Assembly (NCBI RefSeq): GCF_004343725.1
Contig: NZ_PTQW01000014.1
Location: 1-64,000, forward strand
DNA from: Treponema sp. J25
GTDB lineage: Bacteria > Spirochaetota > Spirochaetia > Treponematales > Breznakiellaceae
Length of the DNA: 64,000 nucleotides
Direction of reading: 5' to 3'
Each line of letters begins with the position of its first letter. The stretch's first letter is position 1. Shown here one piece after another: positions 44,012-52,598 of this stretch. A program made the position numbers and the translations under genes. A model generated the notes under the pieces. It saw only the letters and a program-made list of their open reading frames with translations. It did no database searches and had not been told where the DNA came from.

Positions 44012-45133
44012 ATGAAAAACTATCTATCGAATCATCGGATTGTGTATCTGTCGGTTCCCGAGTCTCTCCGGGGGAAAATAGCCTCCCTGGGCACCGAGGA
44101 TTTTACCATCGATCCTTCTATTCCCCTTCCTGTAGAACTCCCTCCGGGGGAAGAACAATTAAACCTGGAAAACCTTTCCTGGGAAATGATCCTTTCAGGG
44201 ATGATTACGGTAGTCGCGGAGGATCCCCAGGGGGAAGATGCGGAGTACTATCGCCGTTTTGTGCTTGCCGTAAAACCGGATATCCAGAAAGAATTCGGGG
44301 AAGCGGCCATTCTAAAAGCAAAGAATGGTGATTTCGACCTGGCCCTGGAAATTACCCAGGCCCTCCGGGGGCTATTCCCCGATTCCCAGGAGATCCTCCT
44401 TAACCAGGCCCTTATTCTGGAAGAACGGGCAAGTCGCCTCGAAGAGGCGGGGAAAGAGCAGGAAGCGGAAACATGGTACGAAGAGGCCCACGAACTATAC
44501 CGGGATCTTCTGAATCGTAAACCTCCCCTGCCCAACGCCCTTTTTAATGCGGGCTTTTTTTACCTTAAATTAAGAAACTATGAACGGGCAAAAAGCTGTT
44601 TTCTTTCGTATATTCCTGTGGCAGAGGAGGAACGCAAAAAAGCGAGGGCCCAGAAGATTATCCAGGAGATAGAAAACCGTTCTCTGGATGACGAGCTTTT
44701 TAAAGAGGCCTATGACTTTGTCCGCCTCGGCCAGGAGGAGGAGGGACTTAAGAAAATCGATGAATTCCTCCGTCGGCATGGGGATGTCTGGAACGGCTGG
44801 TTCATCCGTGGTTGGGCGCAACGGCGGCTTGGACACTGGGAAGCGGCAAAAACATCCTTTGAGCGGGCCCTCGCTTTAGGTGGAGACGGGTGCGACACCC
44901 GTAACGAACTTGCTCTTTGCTATATCGAGTTGGGAGACTACGGCAGGGCGCGAAAGGAACTGGAACAGGCCCTCCGATTCGAGGGGGATAACATCAAGGT
45001 TATCTCCAACCTGGGAATGCTGGCCCTAAAAGAAGGTAAAAAAGAAGAAGCAAAGGGATTTTTCCGCACCGTTCTGGAGATAGAGCCGGAAGATCCCCTG
45101 GCAAAAAAAATGTTACACGAGCTAGAAGAATAA
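44012..45133 (+). CDS. Tetratricopeptide-repeat protein
   Basis: The 373-residue soluble protein has TPR-like helical repeats over about residues 100-370, for example EILLNQALILEERASRLEEAGKEQEAETWYEEA, ALFNAGFFYLKLRNYERAKSCFLSYI, GWFIRGWAQRRLGHWEAAKTSFERAL, ELALCYIELGDYGRARKELEQAL and NLGMLALKEGKKEEAKGFFRTVL. The first 70 residues are different and of unknown function. TPRs mediate protein-protein contacts; the partner is unknown, but the neighbouring PilZ gene is a candidate. GGAG precedes the ATG. Confidence 0.85.
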   Translation: MKNYLSNHRIVYLSVPESLRGKIASLGTEDFTIDPSIPLPVELPPGEEQLNLENLSWEMILSGMITVVAEDPQGEDAEYYRRFVLAVKPDIQKEFGEAAILKAKNGDFDLALEITQALRGLFPDSQEILLNQALILEERASRLEEAGKEQEAETWYEEAHELYRDLLNRKPPLPNALFNAGFFYLKLRNYERAKSCFLSYIPVAEEERKKARAQKIIQEIENRSLDDELFKEAYDFVRLGQEEEGLKKIDEFLRRHGDVWNGWFIRGWAQRRLGHWEAAKTSFERALALGGDGCDTRNELALCYIELGDYGRARKELEQALRFEGDNIKVISNLGMLALKEGKKEEAKGFFRTVLEIEPEDPLAKKMLHELEE

Positions 45134-45146
45134 AAAGAAAGCCCGG

Positions 45147-45176
45147 GGGCTTTCCCCTGGAGTCAGGGAAAAGCCC
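45147..45176. terminator. Hairpin between convergent TPR and DUF192 genes
   Basis: GGGCTTTCCC (45147-45156) pairs with GGGAAAAGCCC (45166-45176). On the minus strand it is followed by a T-rich tract, so it may end the DUF192 transcript; for the TPR gene it acts as a hairpin only. Confidence 0.5.
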
Positions 45177-45285
45177 AAATCGAGTCATTCCTGGGAGGGC
45201 CCTTCCGCCGCCAGGAGCAGGGAGCAGAAGGCCTGTTCATTTCTCGGCGCCCTCTCTCCTGCGAGGCTTTCTGTGAGAGTTCTTG

Positions 45286-45762
45286 CTACGGTGACGGCAC
45301 AAGGATCCGGTCGCCGACCCGAATTCCCTGTTTTTCGAACCATCCCCGGGGTACCTCCAGGGCATACCGGGCCGCCCGACTGGACTGGATAGGGCTCAGA
45401 TCTCCCGGAACCATGGGCAGAATATCCACGATGGTGCCATCGGAACGGACATAGGCAATGGAAAGAGGGATGAGGGTGTTTTTCATCCAGAACGAAAGGA
45501 TCTTATCCTCTTCAAATACAAACCACATGCCCCGGCCTTCCGGTAGGTGCTGCCGAAACATAAGCCCCCGGGTCCGCCGTTCCTCCGTATCCGCAACTTC
45601 TACCCGGACAGTCACCGTTTTCCCATCGGCCTTTTGGATCGTCAGATCCCGTTCGGGAAGTCCCTTCTGGGCCCCCTGTTCAGCGCAGGCCCCAAGGGTT
45701 CCTACCAGTATAAAAAGATATACCCACCACCAGCCCTGTTGCCGCAGTCGGTTATAAATCAT
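45286..45762 (-). CDS. DUF192-family lipoprotein
   Basis: The signal sequence with lipobox (FILVGTLGACAEQ) is followed by a DUF192 domain: VADTEERRTRGLMFRQHLPEGRGMWFVFEED, SFWMKNTLIPLSIAYVRSDGTIVDI and ALEVPRGWFEKQGIRVGD. The family has an unproven role. The ATG overlaps the stop codon region of the upstream 45752 gene, so the two are cotranscribed and coupled. GGGAGGAG lies upstream. Confidence 0.9.
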   Translation of the reverse strand: MIYNRLRQQGWWWVYLFILVGTLGACAEQGAQKGLPERDLTIQKADGKTVTVRVEVADTEERRTRGLMFRQHLPEGRGMWFVFEEDKILSFWMKNTLIPLSIAYVRSDGTIVDILPMVPGDLSPIQSSRAARYALEVPRGWFEKQGIRVGDRILVPSP

Positions 45763-46402
45763 TCAGGAACTCCTCCCGGAGGCGGGCTTCCCGGGAAGCC
45801 CCAACCTTTGATTCTTCTATGATAGTATTAAAAACCGTAAGATCGATGTATTTTATGGTTAAGGGACGCTCAAGGGAAAGCCGCACATTTCCCCGGATCC
45901 ATACGGCCTCCTGAGGGTTAAGGGTATCCGGTTCCCCATATTTCTTGGTCAAACTGGTAAAAACCGAATAGTGATCTATTTTATCAAGATTGAGGGAAAA
46001 GGACATCACAAAGAGCTTTCCTTCCCGGAGCTGGAAAAAGGCCCGTCGAATAAAAGAAAGCCCCGTGGTTTCTATCAGGCTCTGTTCCCGAACCGGTAGG
46101 AGGGACACATCCCGATCCCCTCGAAAAAGAAAAAGGTCGTCCGCCGCAAGGGCCTTTTTTAATTCCTCCAGGGGCATGCCCAGGTAGTAGGCCCGAAAAC
46201 GATTCGGCACAGCACCACTATCGGCCGGGACAACCTGAGCAGTTGCCACCCCCTGGTCTTGCGTCGAAGCGCTTCCCTGGCTGCTCCCGGTGGTGGGGGT
46301 TTGAGCTTCCGCAGAGGTCATCACAAGAAAAGAAAAAAGAAGTCCCATACCGAATTTCATCGAAGAAGCTGTCTTTTTGCAGGTAGTATTCGAATATTTC
46401 AT
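45752..46402 (-). CDS. Exported protein of unknown function, possibly starting at ATT
   Basis: A signal peptide is present (MKFGMGLLFSFLVMTSAEAQ, after a basic N-terminal stretch). The mature part contains FRAYYLGMPLEELKKAL, YSVFTSLTKKYGEPDTL and TIKYIDLTVFNTIIEESK. These recall short periplasmic proteins with a repeated GEPD motif; I cannot name a family. The ATG at 46402 has no ribosome-binding site at a normal distance: AAGAGAGG is 17 bases away. The same AAGAGAGG lies 5 bases before an in-frame ATT at 46414. Confidence 0.65.
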   Translation of the reverse strand: MKYSNTTCKKTASSMKFGMGLLFSFLVMTSAEAQTPTTGSSQGSASTQDQGVATAQVVPADSGAVPNRFRAYYLGMPLEELKKALAADDLFLFRGDRDVSLLPVREQSLIETTGLSFIRRAFFQLREGKLFVMSFSLNLDKIDHYSVFTSLTKKYGEPDTLNPQEAVWIRGNVRLSLERPLTIKYIDLTVFNTIIEESKVGASREARLREEFLNDL

Positions 46403-46730
46403 GGGATTCTTAATGCATGCCTCTCTTCAGAGTTTTAGCTGGCCACCACCTCGGCGCCACCCCTAAACAGTAGTCCTCGCCCCTCTGCTAACAGGGCCAG
46501 TTCTGTCCTTAGCTCCTGGTCTTCTGGCCTTTGCTTTCTGGTTTCAGGATAGTGCATTGGGAGACCTCTATCACGAAGCCCCCCTTACTACTATCGGATG
46601 GGTATGGAAAAAAGTTCAGAACTTTCTCTGTAGGGGCCCCATCGTCTTCGTTTTTTCCCTCGGGGATCGGGGAAAGAACACAGGGGCCGTCTTTCTTCTT
46701 CCTCCATCGAGCCCGAGCCTTTTTTCGGGT
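46403..46730. other. Gap of about 330 bases without a recognised gene
   Basis: Between the exported-protein gene and the cyclic-nucleotide-binding gene, both on the minus strand, I see no open frame with a ribosome-binding site. A weak hairpin AGCCCGA/TCGGGTT lies at about 46710-46735, next to the stop codon of the next gene. It has no T-tract on the minus strand. Confidence 0.3.
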
Positions 46731-47966
46731 TTATACCAATGTCCGCCCCGCCGCTTCTCGCCGGGCCCGTTCTATCTTCTGCATTTTCCGATAGTACTCG
46801 GTTTGTTTTACAATCTCGCTCACATCCACCACATGGATTTTTGCATCCACGACACGAATTTTGGGATTTTCAAGCAATTTATGAATCACCAGATTCCCTT
46901 CAGAAAGGGGCAAACCCACCATATTGATAAGTTCCTTGGGACCAAAATCAAAGGTATAGGAACCAGTTCCCATAGGCGCTCTATTTTTCTCCAGCTGAAT
47001 CAAAAGGGCGTCGTACATTCTTCCCAGGGGATCCGAAATAAGGGTATTCGCCAGTTGCTTATAGATAAACCAAATCCGCTCTGCCAGCAGCTGGGTCAAC
47101 TTACTAATAATTTGCGGTTGAGTACCTACCATGCGCTCAAAGTTTTCTCGATTTACTACCAGGACCGTACAATCGTCATAGGCAATGGCACTGGCAGAAC
47201 GGGGTTTAGATTCAAGCAAGGCCATCTCGCCAAAAATATCTCCCTGACGAAGCACCGCCAGGAGCACCTCATTGTTATCCACAATTTTAACAATTTTGAC
47301 AGCCCCTTTTTGAATGATGTACAGCTCATCCCCCGGCTGCCCTTCTGCAAAGATCATCGTATCCTTTGGATACAGCCGGGTAAAATCGCCGGATTTTTTA
47401 TCCAGGTAAGCAGGACGTGCATAGGGGGCTATCTTCGTTATTCTCTCCCGGGCTACTGCCACATGTTGTCCCTGGGGGCAATACTTGAGGTACTGATAGT
47501 AGGCAAAGTAGGCAAGGTTATACTGGCTTTGTTTAGCATAATACTCGGCAACTTTGAAAAGCTGGGACGAATCCCCTTCGGCGGTGTTTTTAAGGGTAAG
47601 TCGGGTAAGGGCTTCGTCCAGGTACCGCATGCGCCGGGAGAACTGCAGGATTATCTTCATGGCCACCGGCGTATTATTTTGGATAAGCTGAACGTACTGA
47701 TCCCGCTGGACCGAAATAAGGGTCACATCCGTAATGGCCTGGGCAGTTTCGATGTGGCTATGTCCCGACATGGTAGCCACAACCCCGAAGAAGTCCCCTG
47801 GCCCCAGGATGTTTCCCCCTTCTTCTTCTACAACCTCCACCTCTTTGGAAATGCGAACCTTCCCCTGCCGGATGATGAAAAATCGATCCGCATTCTGTTT
47901 GCCTTCCACGATGATATAAGAATCTTTCTTAAAATTGACAAAGGCAAGCTGTAATTGGTTCGCCAT
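46731..47966 (-). CDS. Protein with two cyclic-nucleotide-binding (CRP-like) domains
   Basis: Two cNMP-binding domains are visible, about residues 14-135 and 205-325. The second has GDELYIIQKGAVKIVKI, GDIFGEMALLESKPRSASAIAYDD, the FGEMALL..RSA phosphate-binding cassette. The first, with GDFFGVVATMSGHSHIETAQA, has lost the usual Arg. A middle segment (about 140-200) contains a TPR-like helix pair. The C-terminal part, about 340-411, is not a clear Crp-type helix-turn-helix. It may be a cyclic-nucleotide sensor linked to transcription or to another partner. The start MANQLQL (47966) follows GGGGAGAGGG; an ATG 12 bases earlier is also possible. Confidence 0.8.
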   Translation of the reverse strand: MANQLQLAFVNFKKDSYIIVEGKQNADRFFIIRQGKVRISKEVEVVEEEGGNILGPGDFFGVVATMSGHSHIETAQAITDVTLISVQRDQYVQLIQNNTPVAMKIILQFSRRMRYLDEALTRLTLKNTAEGDSSQLFKVAEYYAKQSQYNLAYFAYYQYLKYCPQGQHVAVARERITKIAPYARPAYLDKKSGDFTRLYPKDTMIFAEGQPGDELYIIQKGAVKIVKIVDNNEVLLAVLRQGDIFGEMALLESKPRSASAIAYDDCTVLVVNRENFERMVGTQPQIISKLTQLLAERIWFIYKQLANTLISDPLGRMYDALLIQLEKNRAPMGTGSYTFDFGPKELINMVGLPLSEGNLVIHKLLENPKIRVVDAKIHVVDVSEIVKQTEYYRKMQKIERARREAAGRTLV

Positions 47967-48054
47967 CCCTCTCCCCATTACTTTCCAGGGATTCTCTCGG
48001 GTCCTCTTGAGAAACCTCTCCGGATCTCTGTCCCCTTTTCTAGGGACAACTCTT

Positions 48055-48084
48055 AGTATAGGAAGGGCTCCCTTGCCTTGTCAA
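48055..48084 (-). promoter_or_regulatory. Promoter of the double cNMP-binding protein, with palindrome
   Basis: On the minus strand TTGACA (48084-48079), an 18-base spacer and TATACT (48060-48055). The 10-base inverted repeat GAAGGGCTCC/GGAGCCCTTC (48062-48071, 48086-48095) flanks the -35 box. Confidence 0.75.
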
Positions 48085-48095
48085 CGGAGCCCTTC
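48062..48095 (-). terminator. Hairpin after the FecR-domain gene, overlapping the next promoter
   Basis: GAAGGGCTCC and GGAGCCCTTC form a perfect 10-base stem with a 14-base loop, 12 bases beyond the FecR gene stop. It lacks a T-tract, and it overlaps the promoter of the downstream gene, so it could serve as terminator, operator or both. Confidence 0.45.
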
Positions 48096-48106
48096 GGCAA
48101 TCTACA

Positions 48107-49231
48107 TTAATTATCAAAAAATGAGTTGGGATCGTCAAAGAAATCGTCATTGGTGGCATCAAAGCCCACCGGATCCCTTCCCTCATTCCTCAGGGCGTAC
48201 AATTTCGTGATAAACCGGTATTCCGCCGTGCGACGCTCTAGATCAGCCGTATCTCGACGTACCTGCTGCAAAAAGGTTTGAACCCGATCGCCGGTAGAAA
48301 GGCGCTTGCCGAGATCCGCCGAGGAAAGATAGGACTCAATCTCATTCAAGCGATAGTATATCCGCTCAAAGAAGAAAAGGACCCGCCGGGTTTCCATCAA
48401 AAGACGAACCACCTGGCTTTTCTGTTTCATCACCTGGGGATCCCTGCTTGAAGGAAGCACCCCCCGGCTAAATTCGGTCTTCCACTGGCGAACCACCGAA
48501 TCCGCCAAGAGGGCATCGGTGGCAGCGATGAACTCTTTCTTATAACGACTATAGGCCTTTGCATACTGCTCCAGGGCCTTAACCGGTTGGGCCTTAAAGG
48601 CTTCGATTTCTTCCGTTATCCAGCGCGTCTGGAAATCCTGGATCGACGAAAGGGCCACCGGAATAGCCATAAGCCGCTCGCCAACTTTCTGGCTTACCAC
48701 CTGACCAGGGAAGGCCTCCACCACCGCCCCCTCTTCATCGGTACACTGAACCCGCCCTTCTACACAGGTGACGAGCACCGCATTGTTAATCGAGATAATT
48801 ATCGTAAATTCCGTTCCCCGCACCCCCATGACGGTGCCCCCACTGCGGACCCGTAGACTCGGATCACCGGAAATTTTCTTTACCTTAGCCCCCACCGTAC
48901 CGGTAATCACATTCCCATCGGTAGAAGGATTTCCCCGAATGGTTTCGGTTTTTACCGTGAACACCGTTTTAGGTTTTACGGTAAGGGAACCCCTCATACC
49001 CGTGGCGGGATCCAGTTCGATGATAAGGACACCGTCATTTCCCGTTTTGATAAGATCATAATTTTCTATCCTGTCTCCAATATCGATTTTGTTTAATACC
49101 TTACCATTGCGGGTAACGCTTACCGATCCCTGGAGATCCTGAATACAACCTACCACGAGGGGTGGTGTCCCCTGGGCATACAGAAACGTCGCCGAAACCA
49201 GCCACACTATCCCTAACCATTTCCGTTTCAT
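48107..49231 (-). CDS. Exported FecR-domain protein
   Basis: The signal peptide (LGIVWLVSATFLYAQ) precedes a FecR domain (IQDLQGSVSVTRNGKVLNKID, IENYDLIKTGNDGVLIIELD, SLRVRSGGTVMGVRGTEFTIII and VEGRVQCTD). The C-terminal ~160 residues are helical (coiled segments with YAKAYSRYKKEFIAATDALL and RVQTFLQQVRRDTADLERR), ending in an acidic tail. It is not fused to a sigma/anti-sigma partner. The ATG at 49231 has AGGAGGT at the normal distance; an ATG 9 bases upstream touches that site and is less likely. Together with the 36429 protein it is the second FecR-domain envelope protein in the window. Confidence 0.82.
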   Translation of the reverse strand: MKRKWLGIVWLVSATFLYAQGTPPLVVGCIQDLQGSVSVTRNGKVLNKIDIGDRIENYDLIKTGNDGVLIIELDPATGMRGSLTVKPKTVFTVKTETIRGNPSTDGNVITGTVGAKVKKISGDPSLRVRSGGTVMGVRGTEFTIIISINNAVLVTCVEGRVQCTDEEGAVVEAFPGQVVSQKVGERLMAIPVALSSIQDFQTRWITEEIEAFKAQPVKALEQYAKAYSRYKKEFIAATDALLADSVVRQWKTEFSRGVLPSSRDPQVMKQKSQVVRLLMETRRVLFFFERIYYRLNEIESYLSSADLGKRLSTGDRVQTFLQQVRRDTADLERRTAEYRFITKLYALRNEGRDPVGFDATNDDFFDDPNSFFDN

Positions 49232-49523
49232 CCTACTCATACCTCCTGTCTGAGGGCCCTCTTTTTTACTTGATACTCCCGGGCCGTTTTTTGTACAGCG
49301 TATGTGTTTTCTCTTTTAAGTATAGCTAATTTTATCTTTTTTTCATGTTTCCGCCTGGCCAAACACCATTTTTTCTTTACCAGGGATGATACCATCGAGC
49401 AATACAAGCCGTTGAACAGCCTATCTGACCTCTTTTGTGGCAGATGCTCCGTTGGTCCAGGAATCCCACAAAGGCCCCTTGTGCCTCCGTACCATGTTCT
49501 GCATCCGCAGAATCTTTTTGTAT
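49232..49523. other. Gap between murB and the FecR gene with an orphan plus-strand terminator-like hairpin
   Basis: About 290 bases hold no convincing gene; an overlapping minus-strand frame (52 residues, very basic) lacks a ribosome-binding site. On the plus strand TTCTGC/GCAGAA (49497-49512) with loop ATCC is followed by TCTTTTT (to 49519), like a terminator, although no plus-strand gene is seen upstream. Confidence 0.35.
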
Positions 49524-50456
49524 TCACCAATCCCCAACAAACAGGATTTCGCACTCCAGCAAAAGACCGGTGGCTGCAAAGACCCGGGACTTTATTTCTT
49601 CGGTAAGATTCCGAATATCGGCGGCGCTGGCATTTCCCGTATTCACAATAATATTCCCATGCCAGTCTGCAACCCGGGCCCCTCCAATCTGAAAACCCTT
49701 AAGGCCCAATTCGTCAATAATCTTCCCCGTTGGTTTTCCATAGGCATAGTTATTTTTAAAGGCCGAACCCGCCGAGGGTAGCCGATAGTGCCCCTTTTCT
49801 TCCCTATCCTTTCGATATTGATAGATACACTGCTCTAGCTCCCATTTATTCGCCCGCTGGGTAACAAAACGGGCCCCTAAAATTAACACAGGGCGTCCCT
49901 GAAAGGGACTTTTTTTATAATCATAATCCCCTTCCCGGTAAGGAACCCATTCTTCCATTAGTGCTTCATTTAAAATCTGGACTTCCCGGAGCCTGTCCGA
50001 TACGGAAGAGCCATAGCAGCGGGCATTCATCCACACAGCCCCGCCGATGGAACCGGGCATACCGGCTAGAAATTCCAGGGAACTTCTTTCTTCGTTCACA
50101 CAGAGTCGAATGGCTTCGTTTACCTCCGTACCGGCCCGGATAAACACATCATCGGGCCCAAAGGAAAGTCCCGTATACCCCGTACAATCTAACACGATAC
50201 CCCGGATTCCCCGGTCCGCCACCACCAGGTTTGCCCCACTCCCCAGGAAAAAAACGGGGATTCCCGCTGCGCGGGCTTCCTGAAGCAAAATCTGCACAAA
50301 AGGAAGCCATTGAGGCCCCCGGGGACGTATCCAGAGGTCCGCCGGCCCCCCCACCTGAAAGGTCGTGTGCCTTCGCATCGGTTCGTCAAAGGCCAGGTCC
50401 CCTTCGAAAGGAACAACACTATTGATTTTTTCTAGCAATTTCCGTAGGGTAAGCAT
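49524..50456 (-). CDS. murB: UDP-N-acetylenolpyruvoylglucosamine reductase
   Basis: MurB reduces UDP-GlcNAc-enolpyruvate to UDP-MurNAc in peptidoglycan synthesis, using FAD and NADPH. The 310-residue protein has MRRHTTFQVGGPADLWIRP (FAD region), GSGANLVVADRGIRGIVLD, FLAGMPGSIGGAVWMNARCYG and GSAFKNNYAYGKPTGKIID with the catalytic Ser. A TACAAT box on the minus strand (50471-50466) lies 9 bases before the ATG, and no Shine-Dalgarno sequence is seen, so a nearly leaderless mRNA is possible. It is divergent from cysS. Confidence 0.95.
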   Translation of the reverse strand: MLTLRKLLEKINSVVPFEGDLAFDEPMRRHTTFQVGGPADLWIRPRGPQWLPFVQILLQEARAAGIPVFFLGSGANLVVADRGIRGIVLDCTGYTGLSFGPDDVFIRAGTEVNEAIRLCVNEERSSLEFLAGMPGSIGGAVWMNARCYGSSVSDRLREVQILNEALMEEWVPYREGDYDYKKSPFQGRPVLILGARFVTQRANKWELEQCIYQYRKDREEKGHYRLPSAGSAFKNNYAYGKPTGKIIDELGLKGFQIGGARVADWHGNIIVNTGNASAADIRNLTEEIKSRVFAATGLLLECEILFVGDW

Positions 50457-50493
50457 ACCACAGGCATTGTAGCGAATTTAGCCGGGAGGTTCC

Positions 50494-51945
50494 ATGGCCT
50501 TTTCTTTTTTTAACACCCTGGGAAGAAGTCTACAGCCCTTTATTCCTATTGAAGAAGGGAAGGTTGGTTTTTACGGCTGTGGACCCACGGTGTACAATTA
50601 TGCCCACATTGGAAACCTGCGGGCCTATGTGACCCACGATATCCTGGTTCGGGCCCTGCGACGGGCAGGCTATAGGGTAACCCACGTGATGAACATTACC
50701 GACGTGGGACACCTTTCGGGAGATACCGACACCGGGGAAGACAAGATGGTAAAAAGTGCGGAAGAACGGGGAAAAACGGTGCTGGAAATTGCCCAGTTTT
50801 ACACCGAAGCCTTCTTTCGCGATACGGAGCGGCTAAACATCCTGCGACCTACCATTGTGTGTAAGGCCACCGAGCACATCGATGACATGATTCGTCTCAT
50901 TCAGCGCATCGAAGCCCGGGGCTATACCTACCAGGCAGGGGGAAATTTGTATTTTGATATCACCAAATTTCCCTCCTATGGCGAGCTTGCCCAACTGAGG
51001 ATAGAAGATCTAAAAGCGGGGGCCCGCATCGATGTGGATCCCAATAAAAAGAATCCCTACGACTTTGCCCTCTGGTTTACCAGGAGCAAATTCTCCAATC
51101 AAGCCCTGGTGTGGGATAGTCCCTGGGGACGGGGCTATCCGGGCTGGCACATCGAATGCTCAGCCATGAGCATGAAGTACCTGGGAGAACAGTTTGATAT
51201 TCACGCCGGCGGTATCGATCACATTCCCATCCATCATACGAACGAAATAGCACAGAGCGAGGCCGCCACGGGGAAAAAGTGGGTAAATTACTGGATCCAC
51301 AATGAATTCCTTGTAATGGACAAAGGGAAAATGTCTAAGTCCAGTGGGAATTTTCTTACCCTACAAAGCTTGATAGATCAGGGTTTTCATCCTCTGGATT
51401 ACCGCTATCTCCTATTGGGCAGTCATTACCGCAGCCAACTCCAGTTTTCCTTTGAAGCCCTGGAAGGGGCCCGCAATTCCCGGCGGACCCTAGTAGAACG
51501 GCTCCAGAACGTGGCCAGTGCGGCCCATTCCCTTCCTCCGGCGGGAACTGTATCTCCCAGCGACCTTGGAGAAGAGGCCCGCTCTGCTCTTGAGCGTTTT
51601 AATACGGCGATTGAAACAGATCTTTCCACTCCCCGGGCCCTGGCGGAACTCTGGGGTTTGCTTCGTAACCCGGCTATCCCCCCCGAAGAAGTGCTAGTCG
51701 TGGTCTTTGATATGGATCAGGTTCTTGGACTGGGACTCTATGAAGCAGTTACTGCACAGCCTCTTCCGGAAGCTATCGATCCTGAATTCCAGAAAGAGAT
51801 AGAGGCCCTTATCGAAGAACGAAGCAAAGCGAAAAAGGAAAAGAATTTCCAGCGGGCCGATGAAATCCGGGCCTATCTTAAGGAACGGGGCATTATTCTT
51901 GAGGATACACCCCAGGGGACCCGGTGGAAAAAGGTGAGCTTGTAA
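50494..51945 (+). CDS. cysS: Cysteinyl-tRNA synthetase
   Basis: CysRS charges tRNA-Cys. Its 483-residue length is normal. The HIGH variant is YAHIGNLRAYV, and the KMSKS motif is KGKMSKSSGNFLTLQ. Zinc ligands occur in FYGCGPTVYN, WHIECSAMS and HHTNEIAQSE. GGGAGG precedes the ATG. It is followed so closely by the ECF sigma gene that the latter's earliest start lies within cysS, so both may be cotranscribed. Confidence 0.97.
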   Translation: MAFSFFNTLGRSLQPFIPIEEGKVGFYGCGPTVYNYAHIGNLRAYVTHDILVRALRRAGYRVTHVMNITDVGHLSGDTDTGEDKMVKSAEERGKTVLEIAQFYTEAFFRDTERLNILRPTIVCKATEHIDDMIRLIQRIEARGYTYQAGGNLYFDITKFPSYGELAQLRIEDLKAGARIDVDPNKKNPYDFALWFTRSKFSNQALVWDSPWGRGYPGWHIECSAMSMKYLGEQFDIHAGGIDHIPIHHTNEIAQSEAATGKKWVNYWIHNEFLVMDKGKMSKSSGNFLTLQSLIDQGFHPLDYRYLLLGSHYRSQLQFSFEALEGARNSRRTLVERLQNVASAAHSLPPAGTVSPSDLGEEARSALERFNTAIETDLSTPRALAELWGLLRNPAIPPEEVLVVVFDMDQVLGLGLYEAVTAQPLPEAIDPEFQKEIEALIEERSKAKKEKNFQRADEIRAYLKERGIILEDTPQGTRWKKVSL

Positions 51946-51962
51946 CACATGAGAGGGTAACG

Positions 51963-52598
51963 TTGTTTATATCATCGGATGGTGGATTTTCACAGGCGGA
52001 GTTTCGCCACCTGTACGAAACGACCTTTTCTCTTTTATACTCTGTATCGTACCGGATTGTGGGGTCAGAAGATGCAGCAGAGGATATCTGTCAGGAGGCT
52101 TTCTTTAAGCTTTACGAACGGCAGATGCGATTTCCCAATGAAGAAGAAGCAAAGTACTGGCTCATCCGGGTAGTAAAAAATGCTTCTATCAATTATGCAA
52201 AACGGAAAGAACGGGAACGACGGGCCTATCAGAAGGCCTTCCGTGAGAATTCAACACCTATACCGAGTGGGGAAGGCGACTATATCACCAAAGAAACCCG
52301 GGAAGAAATTCAACAGGCATTGAACCGGTTACCAGAAAACCTGCGGATTGTTTTATATTTGAAAGAGTACGGCGACCTTAATTATAAAGAAATAGGTCGA
52401 GTGCTGGGAATTAGTGAGGGGAACGTAAAAGTTCGGGTTTTTAGAGCCCGAGAACGGTTAATAAAAGAATTGGGGCTTCTTAGCCCAGAAGATGGGAAGA
52501 TTGAAGAACAGAAAGATATGAATGAGGTATCATTCACTACCAAGAAGGATATCGATAGGGCCACAGAAAATGGCAAGGATGGGGAACATGTGTCCTGA
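51963..52598 (+). CDS. ECF-type RNA polymerase sigma factor
   Basis: The sigma-70 region 2 (AEFRHLYETTFSLLYSVSYRIVGSEDAAEDICQEAFFKLYE) and region 4 (ALNRLPENLRIVLYLKEYGDLNYKEIGRVLGISEGNVKVRVFRARERL) are complete, with a linker that lacks a region 3, as in ECF factors. An upstream ATG (51924) lies inside cysS; a TTG at 51963 has GAGAGGG 5 bases before it, so I prefer TTG. The C-terminal ~40 residues are hydrophilic and unusual. The anti-sigma gene overlaps the end. Its regulon is unknown, but the genes following are candidates. Confidence 0.85.
   Translation: MFISSDGGFSQAEFRHLYETTFSLLYSVSYRIVGSEDAAEDICQEAFFKLYERQMRFPNEEEAKYWLIRVVKNASINYAKRKERERRAYQKAFRENSTPIPSGEGDYITKETREEIQQALNRLPENLRIVLYLKEYGDLNYKEIGRVLGISEGNVKVRVFRARERLIKELGLLSPEDGKIEEQKDMNEVSFTTKKDIDRATENGKDGEHVS

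Noticed and set aside
46557-47954. Long plus-strand frame (465 codons) over the cNMP-binding gene
   Set aside because: It is the antisense shadow of a real minus-strand gene with clear domains; the translated sequence has no family features.
49237-49395. 52-codon very basic frame between murB and the FecR gene
   Set aside because: No ribosome-binding site, extreme composition and no family resemblance.
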